Part shown: one piece after another, positions 33,582 through 41,370 of the stretch
How positions within the stretch are numbered: position 1 is the stretch's first letter
Layout of the letters: the number at the start of each line of letters is the position of its first letter
Assembly (NCBI GenBank): GCA_036012155.1
Contig: DASCOT010000113.1
Span: 18,830-82,829 of the forward strand
Direction: 5' to 3'
DNA from: DASCOT01 sp036012155
GTDB lineage: Bacteria; Acidobacteriota; UBA890; WLXD01
DNA length: 64,000 bases
The notes under the pieces: generated by a model
The model's input: only the letters and a program-made list of their open reading frames with translations
Told to the model about the DNA's origin: nothing
Database searches by the model: none
Position numbers and translations under genes: made by a program

Positions 33582-35210
33582 TTAGTCCGTCCCGAACGCC
33601 AGCAGCACGTTCCCGGGTGCGCCGCCCAGAATCGCGTAGCCAGAGCCGATGAACATCATTCCGTCGACGATCGTCGGCGCACCGCCGCCAATCCCGCCGC
33701 CAAAGCCGGCGACGCCGTTGACGGTCTCGAACTCGCGCTGCGTGGGGTACTCCCAGAGAATGGTGCCGTCCTCGGCGGAGTAAGAGCGCAGCACGCCATT
33801 CCATGCCCCGGTGAGCACGGCGCCCGGTATGGCGCTGGCTGACGACCAATTGGCCGAGGAACACTGCCTCGCTTCAGGGTCCGGGCAGTCGTCCGGCTTC
33901 TCGATCTCCGTGTACCAGGCGCGCGAGCCATCGGCCGGTCGTATCGCGGCGATGGCTCCGGTGCCGTCACGGAACGGTAGCGGCTTGAAGTAGTACTCGC
34001 CGTCGAAGGCGCCGCCGAAGCCGCCGTTGGCCGCCGCCAGGCGATCGCCTGCCTGCGACACCCAGAGGACGGCTCCATTGTTGTCGGGATCGAGCGCCGT
34101 CGTCCGACCGCTCTCCTGGCCAGTGATTATCATGCGGCGACCATCGGGTGCCGTGTACAGCACCGGCGCGCCCGAGGGGTCGTCGTCGGGATCGTTGACG
34201 TAACCCGGACAGTTGAGCCGTATCTCTTCCGGTGTCCGACCGCAGCCTCCCCCGTGCCGGTCCATCGGCACTAGCTGCGTCGACCATTCTCGCGACCCGC
34301 TGTCCATGTCGAACGCCATGATGGAGACACAGGCACCACCGTCGTATCCGACCTTCTTTTCGAAGAACTCCGAGATGTAGCAGGTCCCGGAGGTCGCGTA
34401 GACGCGCCGCAGCTTGAGATCAAGCGTCGGCGCGTTCCAAACCGCCGCACCCGCTGGCCCATACAGCTGCGTACCCGCGGAGTTCCGTCGCAGCGGTCGC
34501 GGACGCTCGGTCATGGTGAACGTCTGCCATACCGGCTGCCCGGTGTTGACGTTGATCGCTGTCACGCTGCCCTGGAACTTGCAGCACTCGTAGGTCAGCT
34601 GGCGCCCCGGGATCTGCTCCCACGACGAGACGCCGACGTAGAGGTGGCCGCCCGGAGAAGGATCGAGCGTCGGCGGCCCGGTGATCTTGGCCGCCTGATG
34701 ATCGTCGGGGAGCATGGACCAGAGCTCCTCGCCGGTCTCCGCGTTCACGGCAGTGACGTAGCCCATGTAGTCGCCGAAGTAGGCCGCATGGCGGACGCCC
34801 GGAATCGCGGTGACCTGGCCGATGCTAACCGCGGTGCGAACCTGGCCGGGCGCCTCGTACGACCAGTGAACGCAGCCCGTCTTGGCATCCAGCGCATACA
34901 CGAAGTTGTTGTCGCTGCCGATGAACAGCGCCCCGCCGACAACGGTCGGCTGCGTCCACGCGGCGGAGGCGGCGCCCGGAATCGCGAACGCCCACTTGAG
35001 CTTCAGCTGCGACATCTGCCCGGAACTCAACCCTCCTGATTCCATCGGCTGAAAGCGGTAAGACTTCGTCGGATCAGGAGACCAACCGTTCCAGCTTGGC
35101 TGCTCGTACGGGTTGTCGAGACTCAGCGGGCTGCTGCGTGGGTTGGTCATCGCCGCCGCAGTGCGGTCGGCGGTGCCGCCGAAGGGCTTGCCGGTCACCA
35201 GCTCCGCCAT
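33582..35210 (-). CDS. PQQ-type beta-propeller dehydrogenase, C-terminal piece of a TAG-split gene
   Basis: 542 codons from ATG 35210 encode an eight-bladed quinoprotein propeller with repeated tryptophan-docking text (VYALDAKTGCVHWSYEAPGQ, VTAVNAETGEELW, VTAINVNTGQPVW, VLRSYSAEDGTILWEYPT). The closest type I can recall is the polyvinyl-alcohol dehydrogenase group, in which a cytochrome c domain precedes the propeller in one polypeptide of about 640-650 residues. The upstream 97-codon ORF is in the same frame, separated only by TAG and three codons. On its own this piece has no signal peptide and could not reach the periplasm. The substrate is probably an alcohol, by family. Confidence 0.8.
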   Translation of the reverse strand: MAELVTGKPFGGTADRTAAAMTNPRSSPLSLDNPYEQPSWNGWSPDPTKSYRFQPMESGGLSSGQMSQLKLKWAFAIPGAASAAWTQPTVVGGALFIGSDNNFVYALDAKTGCVHWSYEAPGQVRTAVSIGQVTAIPGVRHAAYFGDYMGYVTAVNAETGEELWSMLPDDHQAAKITGPPTLDPSPGGHLYVGVSSWEQIPGRQLTYECCKFQGSVTAINVNTGQPVWQTFTMTERPRPLRRNSAGTQLYGPAGAAVWNAPTLDLKLRRVYATSGTCYISEFFEKKVGYDGGACVSIMAFDMDSGSREWSTQLVPMDRHGGGCGRTPEEIRLNCPGYVNDPDDDPSGAPVLYTAPDGRRMIITGQESGRTTALDPDNNGAVLWVSQAGDRLAAANGGFGGAFDGEYYFKPLPFRDGTGAIAAIRPADGSRAWYTEIEKPDDCPDPEARQCSSANWSSASAIPGAVLTGAWNGVLRSYSAEDGTILWEYPTQREFETVNGVAGFGGGIGGGAPTIVDGMMFIGSGYAILGGAPGNVLLAFGTD

Positions 35211-35219
35211 CGCCCGCAG

Positions 35220-35513
35220 CTACGTCTCGTTGAAGCCCTCGGCGAATTCAACCATCGGGCCGGTGGTGAGAGCCGCCAGCACACGCTCCGGTTCCAGCGT
35301 CCGAAGCGTCTGCCGGCTCGGGGCCATGCTGTCCGGACTCCGGTTGTCGTGGCAGGAAGCGCATCTCCCTTCGAAAGGCGACACCATGCTTGCGGTCGAG
35401 GCCACAGCGGTATCCTGCTGCGCCCAGGCGGGTGTGACGAGCGCGTGGACCAACAACACAGACACGGCCAGGACCGCCGTCAAGGCACCTGTCAACAAAG
35501 CTCGTCGCAGCAT
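35220..35513 (-). CDS. Signal peptide and cytochrome c domain, N-terminal piece of the TAG-split PQQ dehydrogenase
   Basis: 97 codons from the ATG at 35513, with GGAG eight bases upstream. A signal peptide (RRALLTGALTAVLAVSVLLV, cleavage likely after AWA) is followed by the heme motif CASCH at residues 51-55 and the segment TTGPMVEFAEGFNET, where the TAG at 35222-35220 ends it. The next codons, LRAMAELVTGKPFGG, continue the cytochrome helix that normally leads into the propeller. Joined, the two pieces give about 643 residues, the expected size. The gene is therefore broken by one codon, recently mutated, miscalled or read through. Confidence 0.75.
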   Translation of the reverse strand: MLRRALLTGALTAVLAVSVLLVHALVTPAWAQQDTAVASTASMVSPFEGRCASCHDNRSPDSMAPSRQTLRTLEPERVLAALTTGPMVEFAEGFNET

Positions 35514-35624
35514 TCACCGTTCTCCAGCGCTGGTGATTCGATCGTCGATTCTCCTACGGCCACGCTGCATCGTAGGGACCTCGCGGCAACAGAGCAAGAG
35601 CCGTGTTGATCTCTTCCCTGCGGC

Positions 35625-35653
35625 AGCAACCATTACCCGCGTAGAAGGTTGCT
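35625..35653 (-). terminator. Inverted repeat after the M20 gene
   Basis: AGCAACC (minus strand 35653-35647) and GGTTGCT (35631-35625) form a perfect 7-bp stem with a 15-base loop, starting 6 bases after the M20 stop. No T run follows, so it is at best a weak terminator or an RNA-stabilising stem. The rest of the 145-base gap to the dehydrogenase start holds no recognisable promoter. Confidence 0.3.
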
Positions 35654-35658
35654 CGACG

Positions 35659-36918
35659 TCAAACCGCCGCCTCCCAGAGATCGAGTACCGCCGTGGCCAT
35701 CACTCGTGTCGAAGTGACGATGTCGTCGACGGCGCACGACTCGTCCGCCTGATGCGCCTGTTCGAGCTCACCAGGACCATAGGCGATACAGCTATTCACC
35801 CCCGCGATGCCCGACACGTGCTTGTGGTCGTAGGTTCCGGGGCTCGCCACCAGTTGCGCCGGTTGCCCGACGATCTCGCAGACCGCGCGCTCGAACGACC
35901 GCACGAGGGGCGCGTCGGCGCGGGTCGCGGTCGGGTGGACCACGAGCAGGTCCTCGAGCTCGAGCGCATCGGCCCCATGCTCGACGCTGGCAAGCAGCTC
36001 CACGACCTCGAGCTTGACATCGTCGAAGGATTCCTCAGACAAGAATCGGCGGTCGAAGGTCGCAGAGCAACGGTCGGGAACACAGGGTGTCTGCGTGGCG
36101 GATCCCGTCTGTCCCCCCTCGATCGCGTTGACGTTGATGCTCGCGTACCGCGATCCTTCCGGAACGACCGGCACGCTCGTAACACGCTCGCGCAGCGCTG
36201 GGGCCAGGCGCGTACGGATCGCTTCGAGGAAGGGCTGCAGCCGGTCGATAGCGTTGACCCCGAGGAATGGCATCGAGCCATGCGCCATGACGCCGCTGGC
36301 CGTGACCCGGAACCAATAGACGCCACGATGTCCGAGGCAGATACGCTCGACACCGAAGGGCTCCGGAATGACCACGTGGTCGGTGCGATCGGCGGCGATG
36401 CGACCGATCTCCGCCAGATGTGCCACCCCGGCATGGCCGCCGCTTTCTTCATCCATGGTACCGCTAACCTCCAGTCGCCCGGCACGGCGAACCCCGGCGC
36501 GGCGTATCGCCTCGACCGCGAAGATCGCTGCCGCCAGGCCCGCCTTCATGTCGGCGCTGCCACGGCCATACAGTCGACCGTTGTCGACCTTGCCGCCGAA
36601 GGGGTCGACCGTCCAGCCCGCACCCGGGGGCACCACATCGAAGTGCCCGTTGAAGTGCACACAGGGCCCCGGTGAGTCTCCCTCCAGCAGCCCCACGACG
36701 TTGGGTCGCGGAGGGCCGCCGAGGCGTCGAGCGGTTCGGTGGAACTCGACCTCCATGGCGCCGCGCCGCAGATGATCGGCGATGAGCTCGGCGGCCGCGC
36801 AGTATTCTTCGCCGGGCGGGTTGACCGTCGGGATACGGACAAGATCTGCGGCCAGCGCGATGATCTCCTCGGTGGCCGCCTCAATCTGCTGAAGTACGCG
36901 TTCTCTGATCCCTGTCAT
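35659..36918 (-). CDS. M20 family metallo-deacylase (ArgE/DapE type)
   Basis: 419 residues with the di-zinc amidohydrolase pattern: HFDVVPPG (first metal-binding His and Asp), GRGSADMKAGLAA, the catalytic MDEESGG and a dimerisation domain with GVMAHGSMPFLGVNAIDRL. The C-terminal metal ligand region reads GTYDHKHVSG instead of the common GTxDAR. Such enzymes remove acyl groups from amino acids (acetylornithine, succinyl-diaminopimelate and others). It faces an SDR and an arginase-fold enzyme divergently across a 83-base gap, which suggests a shared nitrogen-compound pathway. The exact substrate is unknown. Confidence 0.85.
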   Translation of the reverse strand: MTGIRERVLQQIEAATEEIIALAADLVRIPTVNPPGEEYCAAAELIADHLRRGAMEVEFHRTARRLGGPPRPNVVGLLEGDSPGPCVHFNGHFDVVPPGAGWTVDPFGGKVDNGRLYGRGSADMKAGLAAAIFAVEAIRRAGVRRAGRLEVSGTMDEESGGHAGVAHLAEIGRIAADRTDHVVIPEPFGVERICLGHRGVYWFRVTASGVMAHGSMPFLGVNAIDRLQPFLEAIRTRLAPALRERVTSVPVVPEGSRYASINVNAIEGGQTGSATQTPCVPDRCSATFDRRFLSEESFDDVKLEVVELLASVEHGADALELEDLLVVHPTATRADAPLVRSFERAVCEIVGQPAQLVASPGTYDHKHVSGIAGVNSCIAYGPGELEQAHQADESCAVDDIVTSTRVMATAVLDLWEAAV

Positions 36919-37001
36919 CGCCTACCCGGTCAGCCGAGGGGCCCTTTCGTGAATACCGTTCGCCTTAACATACTGTCCGCTCACTCATGACGGAGCTTGG
37001 C

Positions 37002-37793
37002 ATGCCGGAAACGAGCTTTCGACTGGATCAACAGGTGGCCGTGGTGTGCGGTGCCGCGTCCGGTATCGGAGCCGCAGTAGCGCAAGGATTCGGCGCGCGG
37101 GGCGCGCACGTTGTGTGTCTCGATCGCAACGAGGACGGGGCTCGAGAGGTCGCCACCGCGATCGGCGACGCCGGCGGAGTCGCTAGCAGCGATTCACTGG
37201 ACATCCGGGATAGCGAAGCTGTGGACCACTCCTTGGTGCGCACGGCGCAGCAGCACGACCGGCTAGACATCGTAGTATCGACGCCGAGCGTAAACGTACG
37301 CAAGCGAGTGCTCGACTATGCTCCGGAGGAGCTTGATCGGGTCATCGACCTGAACCTCAAGGGAACGTTCAACGTCCTGCAGGCAGCGGGCCGGATCATG
37401 GCAGCGCAGCAGGGTGGCAGCATCATTGCGTACTCGTCGATCCGATCGCTGGTCGTAGAGCCCGGGCAAGGAGTCTACGCTGCCACCAAGTCCGGCATCG
37501 TTCAGCTGGTTCGGGCGCTAGCAGCGGAGCTCGGACCCGTCGGCGTGCGCGTCAACGCCATCGCCCCGGGAGTGGTGGACACGCCCCTGACCGAACCGAT
37601 CAAGAGAAACGCAGACTGGTACGGTGCGTACGCCGACCGGAACGCATTGGGCCGATGGGCGCGAGTCGACGAGATGGTCGGACCGGCTGTCTTTCTCGCA
37701 TCCGAGGCCGCCAGCTACGTTACCGGGACGGTGTTGTTCGTTGATGGCGGCTGGACAGCAATCGACGGACGGTTCTCGCCACCCGGAATATGA
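37002..37793 (+). CDS. SDR family oxidoreductase
   Basis: 263 residues, classical short-chain dehydrogenase: cofactor loop CGAASGIGAAVAQGF, acidic D after the second strand (VCLDRNEDG, predicting NAD preference), active-site Ser in SSIRS and YAATKSG, and the C-terminal SYVTGTVLFVDGGW. I chose ATG 37002, preceded by ACGGAGCTTGGC, over ATG 36987 five codons upstream. The usual NAG motif reads STPS. It is followed 36 bases later by the arginase-fold gene on the same strand, so they are probably cotranscribed. The substrate is not predictable. Confidence 0.88.
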   Translation: MPETSFRLDQQVAVVCGAASGIGAAVAQGFGARGAHVVCLDRNEDGAREVATAIGDAGGVASSDSLDIRDSEAVDHSLVRTAQQHDRLDIVVSTPSVNVRKRVLDYAPEELDRVIDLNLKGTFNVLQAAGRIMAAQQGGSIIAYSSIRSLVVEPGQGVYAATKSGIVQLVRALAAELGPVGVRVNAIAPGVVDTPLTEPIKRNADWYGAYADRNALGRWARVDEMVGPAVFLASEAASYVTGTVLFVDGGWTAIDGRFSPPGI

Positions 37794-37829
37794 GCCGTGC
37801 GGAAACGTGACCGCGAACGAGGAGCTGCG

Positions 37830-38801
37830 ATGAGCGAACGGCGGTTGGCGCGGATACTCCACGACGATGTCCCTACCCTGTTCGAAGCCCCCATGGCTGA
37901 ACAGGATTTCTCCGGAGTCGTCCTGATGGGGGTACCGTATGAAGGCGTCCTGGTGGGCGACCGGCACACGCTGTATCCGCCCGGCTCGCGGCCGCCCGAG
38001 TCCTTTTATGCGCGGCATGGCGCCGACGCGGCGCCCGACGCCATTCGCCGAACGAGCGTGATCTATTCGCTCGAGCACGACGGCGGCGTCGCGGCCGAGC
38101 TCGATTTCGTTCGCCTTTCGGATGAGCTGTGCTTGGTGGATGCTGGAAACCATTCGCTCGACAGCTGCGAGCAACTGGCGCGCTCGGTCGCCGAGGCCGC
38201 TGGGGTTACCATCGCGCTCGGCGGCGATCACCTCGTGCCACTACCTCTGATCCGCGGGCTGCAACACGGACACCCACGGCGGCTGGCGGTGGTCGTCCTC
38301 GACTCACACCTCGATCTCCACGCAGCTCCGCCGCTGTGGGCGGGATCGCAATGGCGCACCCTGATCGAAGAGGGACTCCTCGAGCCCTCCGATCTCACGA
38401 TCATCGGGCCTCGCGGCGTGCGACATTCCCCGTCGGAGATCGAATACGCGCGCCGGCATGGCGTCCACGTCGTGCCCATGCGAGAGATCGACGGCCGGGG
38501 ACTAGCCACCGTATGCACAGAGCTGACCGACCGTCTTCGGGAGGCCGACGCCGTATACGTATCCCTGGATATCGACGTTGTAGACCCCGGTTTCTGCCCC
38601 GCACAGAAGTATCCCGACGCGGCCGGTCTGGGGCCCCGTGAGGTCCTCGCGGTCATGCGTGCAGCGGCCGCCGCGGCAACCTTGGCGGGATTCGATCTGT
38701 GCTGTCTTTCCCCACGCTATGACGAAGGCGAGCGCGGCGCCTTGCTGGCGGCACGCTTTGCCCTGGAAGCCGTGTACGCCTGCCACGGCGGCATCGGCTA
38801 G
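37830..38801 (+). CDS. Arginase/agmatinase-fold (ureohydrolase) enzyme with altered substrate pocket
   Basis: 323 residues from the ATG at 37830, which follows GAGGAGCTGCG (an in-frame GTG at 37797 lacks this). All six di-manganese ligands are present: H134 (GGDH), D158, H160 and D162 (LDSHLDLH), D247 and D249 (SLDIDVVDP). The segment matching GMDVVEVAPAYD of agmatinase reads GFDLCCLSPRYD, so the guanidinium-binding glutamate is C292, and the GTGTP loop reads AQKYP. It is probably a hydrolase of a guanidino- or amidino-like compound but unlikely to be ordinary agmatinase or arginase. It converges on the acyltransferase gene 10 bases away. Confidence 0.85.
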   Translation: MSERRLARILHDDVPTLFEAPMAEQDFSGVVLMGVPYEGVLVGDRHTLYPPGSRPPESFYARHGADAAPDAIRRTSVIYSLEHDGGVAAELDFVRLSDELCLVDAGNHSLDSCEQLARSVAEAAGVTIALGGDHLVPLPLIRGLQHGHPRRLAVVVLDSHLDLHAAPPLWAGSQWRTLIEEGLLEPSDLTIIGPRGVRHSPSEIEYARRHGVHVVPMREIDGRGLATVCTELTDRLREADAVYVSLDIDVVDPGFCPAQKYPDAAGLGPREVLAVMRAAAAAATLAGFDLCCLSPRYDEGERGALLAARFALEAVYACHGGIG

Positions 38802-38811
38802 CCGGCCCAGA

Positions 38812-39522
38812 TCAGCTCGGAAACGTCGAGCTGGCGCGGTCGGTCAGCTCGGCAAGCCGCAGCGCCAGGCTTCGATCGGCGCTGGCGAGCGCCGCGTCAT
38901 CGGCCTCCCGCGGAACCCACAGGTGGGGCCCGTACACGAACACCCCGCGCGCGAAAGGCAGCGGCATCAGCATACGGTCCCAACTCCGCAGTCGCCATGA
39001 TCGCGAACAGTCAAAAGCGACCGGCAACAGCGGTCGCCCGGTCGCCTTGGCAATCCAGGTTGCCCCGGGCTGCACGATCCGGGCGGGACCGCGTGGCCCG
39101 TCGGGGGTGATGCCCAGATCACGGCCACGGTGCGCTGCCCGGAGCATGCCGCGGGCGGCGGCCGCGCCGCCGCGCGTGCTTGATCCGCGCACTGCCTCCA
39201 CTCCGAGATAGGAGAACAGACGCGCCGTCACCTCACCATCGCGCGAGCGAGAGATCGGAACCGAAGTCGGTGGACGAAACTGCACCCACGGCATCATCGC
39301 CAGCTGCTCGTGCCAGAAGCAATAGATCACCGGCCCGCCGTCTGCCGGAAGGGCTTCCTCGGCGCCTTCGCGTGTCAACGCCATGGTGGCGCGTACCAGG
39401 CGCAGGTACGCCGCCCCCAGTGGAGCGATCAGTGCCCGCGGACTGAGCGTGCGCAGCGTGTCGGCGGGGTCGCTCGATTCTTGATCCATTGCTGCGGGAT
39501 CGTCGACCAGCGATGCCATCAT
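38812..39522 (-). CDS. DUF374 lysophospholipid acyltransferase-like protein
   Basis: 236 residues with the DUF374 patterns CFWHEQLAMMPW (replacing the HxxxxD acyltransferase motif), ISRSRDGEVTARLFSYLG and TPDGPRGPARIVQPG. Members sit next to lipid A export and assembly genes in many Gram-negatives and are thought to be inner-membrane-associated acyltransferases. It lies 39 bases downstream of the msbA-like gene, itself overlapping lpxB, so it is the third gene of a lipid A block. Confidence 0.85.
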   Translation of the reverse strand: MMASLVDDPAAMDQESSDPADTLRTLSPRALIAPLGAAYLRLVRATMALTREGAEEALPADGGPVIYCFWHEQLAMMPWVQFRPPTSVPISRSRDGEVTARLFSYLGVEAVRGSSTRGGAAAARGMLRAAHRGRDLGITPDGPRGPARIVQPGATWIAKATGRPLLPVAFDCSRSWRLRSWDRMLMPLPFARGVFVYGPHLWVPREADDAALASADRSLALRLAELTDRASSTFPS

Positions 39523-39561
39523 CGTGTTCTCTCGCAGCCGTCACCTGCGACCGTGACGAGC

Positions 39562-41370
39562 TCAGCCTTCGAGCGCAAACCCAGATCCGGCGGCGGCCGC
39601 AAAGTCCAATGAATACAGTCGCTGATAGGCTCCCATACGGGCCAGCAGTTGCTCGTGTGTCCCCTTCTCAGCCACTCTACCGCCCTCGATCACCACGATG
39701 AGGTCGGCTCCCTGAATAGTCGACAGCCGGTGGGCAATGACGAGCGTCGTGCGACCCTCCATCAAGTTGACTAGCGCTTCCTGCACGAGCCGGTCCGATC
39801 TCACATCGAGATTGCTCGTGGCCTCGTCGAGGATGAGGATCGGCGCGTTCTTCAGCAACGCGCGGGCAATGGCGATGCGTTGTCGCTGCCCGCCTGAAAG
39901 CCGCAGGCCAAGCTCCCCGAGGACGGTGTCGTAGCCGTTCGGTAGCTGCTCAATGAACTCGTGGGCGAAAGCAGCCCGGGCGGCGCGTTGCACCGCGTCA
40001 TCTGAAATCCCCGGTTGGCAATACGCAATGTTGTTGCGGACGCTGTCGTTGAACAGGATCGTCTCCTGCGTCACGACTGCGATCTGATCACGTAGATCAT
40101 CGAGCCTGATGTCACTCAGGTCGACTCCATCGATACTCACCACGCCGTCAGACGGAACATAGAAACGAGGGATCAGGTTGGCGAGGGTGGACTTCCCCGC
40201 GCCCGACGAACCGACAAGCGCCACGGCGGTACCGGCCCGGATATCGAGATCAATGTCATGCAGGATTCTCTCGTCGGGCGCGTCGTCGTAGGCGAACGAG
40301 ACGTGCTGCAGCCGAATACCCTCGACCAGCGGTGGCATCGACAGCTCGGCCGGTTTGCCTGGGATCACGTTGGCGGTGCCGGCCGCGGCGGCGGCCAACC
40401 CGGCTCGGAGTGGCTCGAGCGGCGCATCGAGGACCTCGTAGATACGATCGGCGGCGGCGGCCGCCGCCTGGATCCGTACGTTGGCTGAGCTCAACCGGCG
40501 CAGCGGCGCGTAGGTCGCAAAGGCGGCGAAGAGGACTCGTGCCAGATCCCCGGTCGAGAGGCTTCCGGTAGTGATACGCCAAGATCCATAGACCATCACC
40601 AGTGCACCCGCGCTTGCGGCAATGAACTCGATCAGCGGCGAACCGATGCTGGCCAGCCGCTCAGCATGCAGTGAGTGTCGGTAGAGGCGCTCGGCCGAGC
40701 GGCGGAACTTCTCGGTCTCGGCCTGCTCCATGCCGAACGCTTTGACGACTCGGATGCCGGTGAGAGTCTCCTGTAGCAGCGACGACAGCTGCCCCAGGCC
40801 ACGCTGGGCCTCATGGCTCACACGGCGCAATCCCTGCCCTAGCCAAGCAATCACGGCCACCAGCAGCGGTGCAGCCACCAAGATGAGCAAGGTCAGGAGC
40901 CAATCGGTCGCAAACATGATTCCCAGGTAGACCGCCAGCGTGGCACTCTCGCGCAACAGATCGACAAGAACACGCGTCAGCGCTTCCTGAATCGCCATCA
41001 CATCGCTGGTCACGCGCGACATGAGACCGCCGGTCGATCGGCGCTTGTGGAAAGCCAGTGGCAGGAACTGGAGATGGCCATATAGCCGAACTCGCAGATC
41101 CTTGACCACCGCGAACCCGACGCTGCCCATGAGGTAGCTCGACGAGTACCGCGCAATCCCCAGCGTCAAGTACAGCAGCACGACCACGCCAGCCAACATA
41201 CGCACATACGAAGCTTGTGCGTCCGGCTGAAACGCATCGTCGATCACCGGTTTGACCATCCAGAGGATGGCCCCATTGGCCGCCGCTACGACCGCCATGG
41301 CCATGACGGCACCGAACATTCGGGGCGCATATGGCCGGACCATTCTGAGCAAGCGATTGAGATTGGCCAT
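39562..41370 (-). CDS. MsbA-like lipid A ABC exporter
   Basis: 602 residues, half-size type I exporter. About six membrane helices fill the first 320 residues; the ATPase domain has Walker A GSSGAGKSTLANL, signature LSGGQRQRIAIARAL and Walker B ILILDEATSNLD. The start codon shares its first base with the last base of the lpxB stop (TGATG), so the two are tightly coupled. With lpxB and the DUF374 gene beside it, flipping of lipid A core across the inner membrane is the likely job, although general multidrug export cannot be excluded from sequence alone. Confidence 0.88.
   Translation of the reverse strand: MANLNRLLRMVRPYAPRMFGAVMAMAVVAAANGAILWMVKPVIDDAFQPDAQASYVRMLAGVVVLLYLTLGIARYSSSYLMGSVGFAVVKDLRVRLYGHLQFLPLAFHKRRSTGGLMSRVTSDVMAIQEALTRVLVDLLRESATLAVYLGIMFATDWLLTLLILVAAPLLVAVIAWLGQGLRRVSHEAQRGLGQLSSLLQETLTGIRVVKAFGMEQAETEKFRRSAERLYRHSLHAERLASIGSPLIEFIAASAGALVMVYGSWRITTGSLSTGDLARVLFAAFATYAPLRRLSSANVRIQAAAAAADRIYEVLDAPLEPLRAGLAAAAAGTANVIPGKPAELSMPPLVEGIRLQHVSFAYDDAPDERILHDIDLDIRAGTAVALVGSSGAGKSTLANLIPRFYVPSDGVVSIDGVDLSDIRLDDLRDQIAVVTQETILFNDSVRNNIAYCQPGISDDAVQRAARAAFAHEFIEQLPNGYDTVLGELGLRLSGGQRQRIAIARALLKNAPILILDEATSNLDVRSDRLVQEALVNLMEGRTTLVIAHRLSTIQGADLIVVIEGGRVAEKGTHEQLLARMGAYQRLYSLDFAAAAGSGFALEG

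Noticed and set aside
35220..35222. TAG recoded as an amino acid (pyrrolysine or alternative code)
   Set aside because: Several intact genes in the window, including pnp and thrC, end with TAG at the expected length, so TAG is a normal stop; local read-through remains only a remote option.
35113..36675. 520-codon plus-strand open frame
   Set aside because: Antisense to the split dehydrogenase and the M20 gene, whose catalytic motifs are unmistakable.
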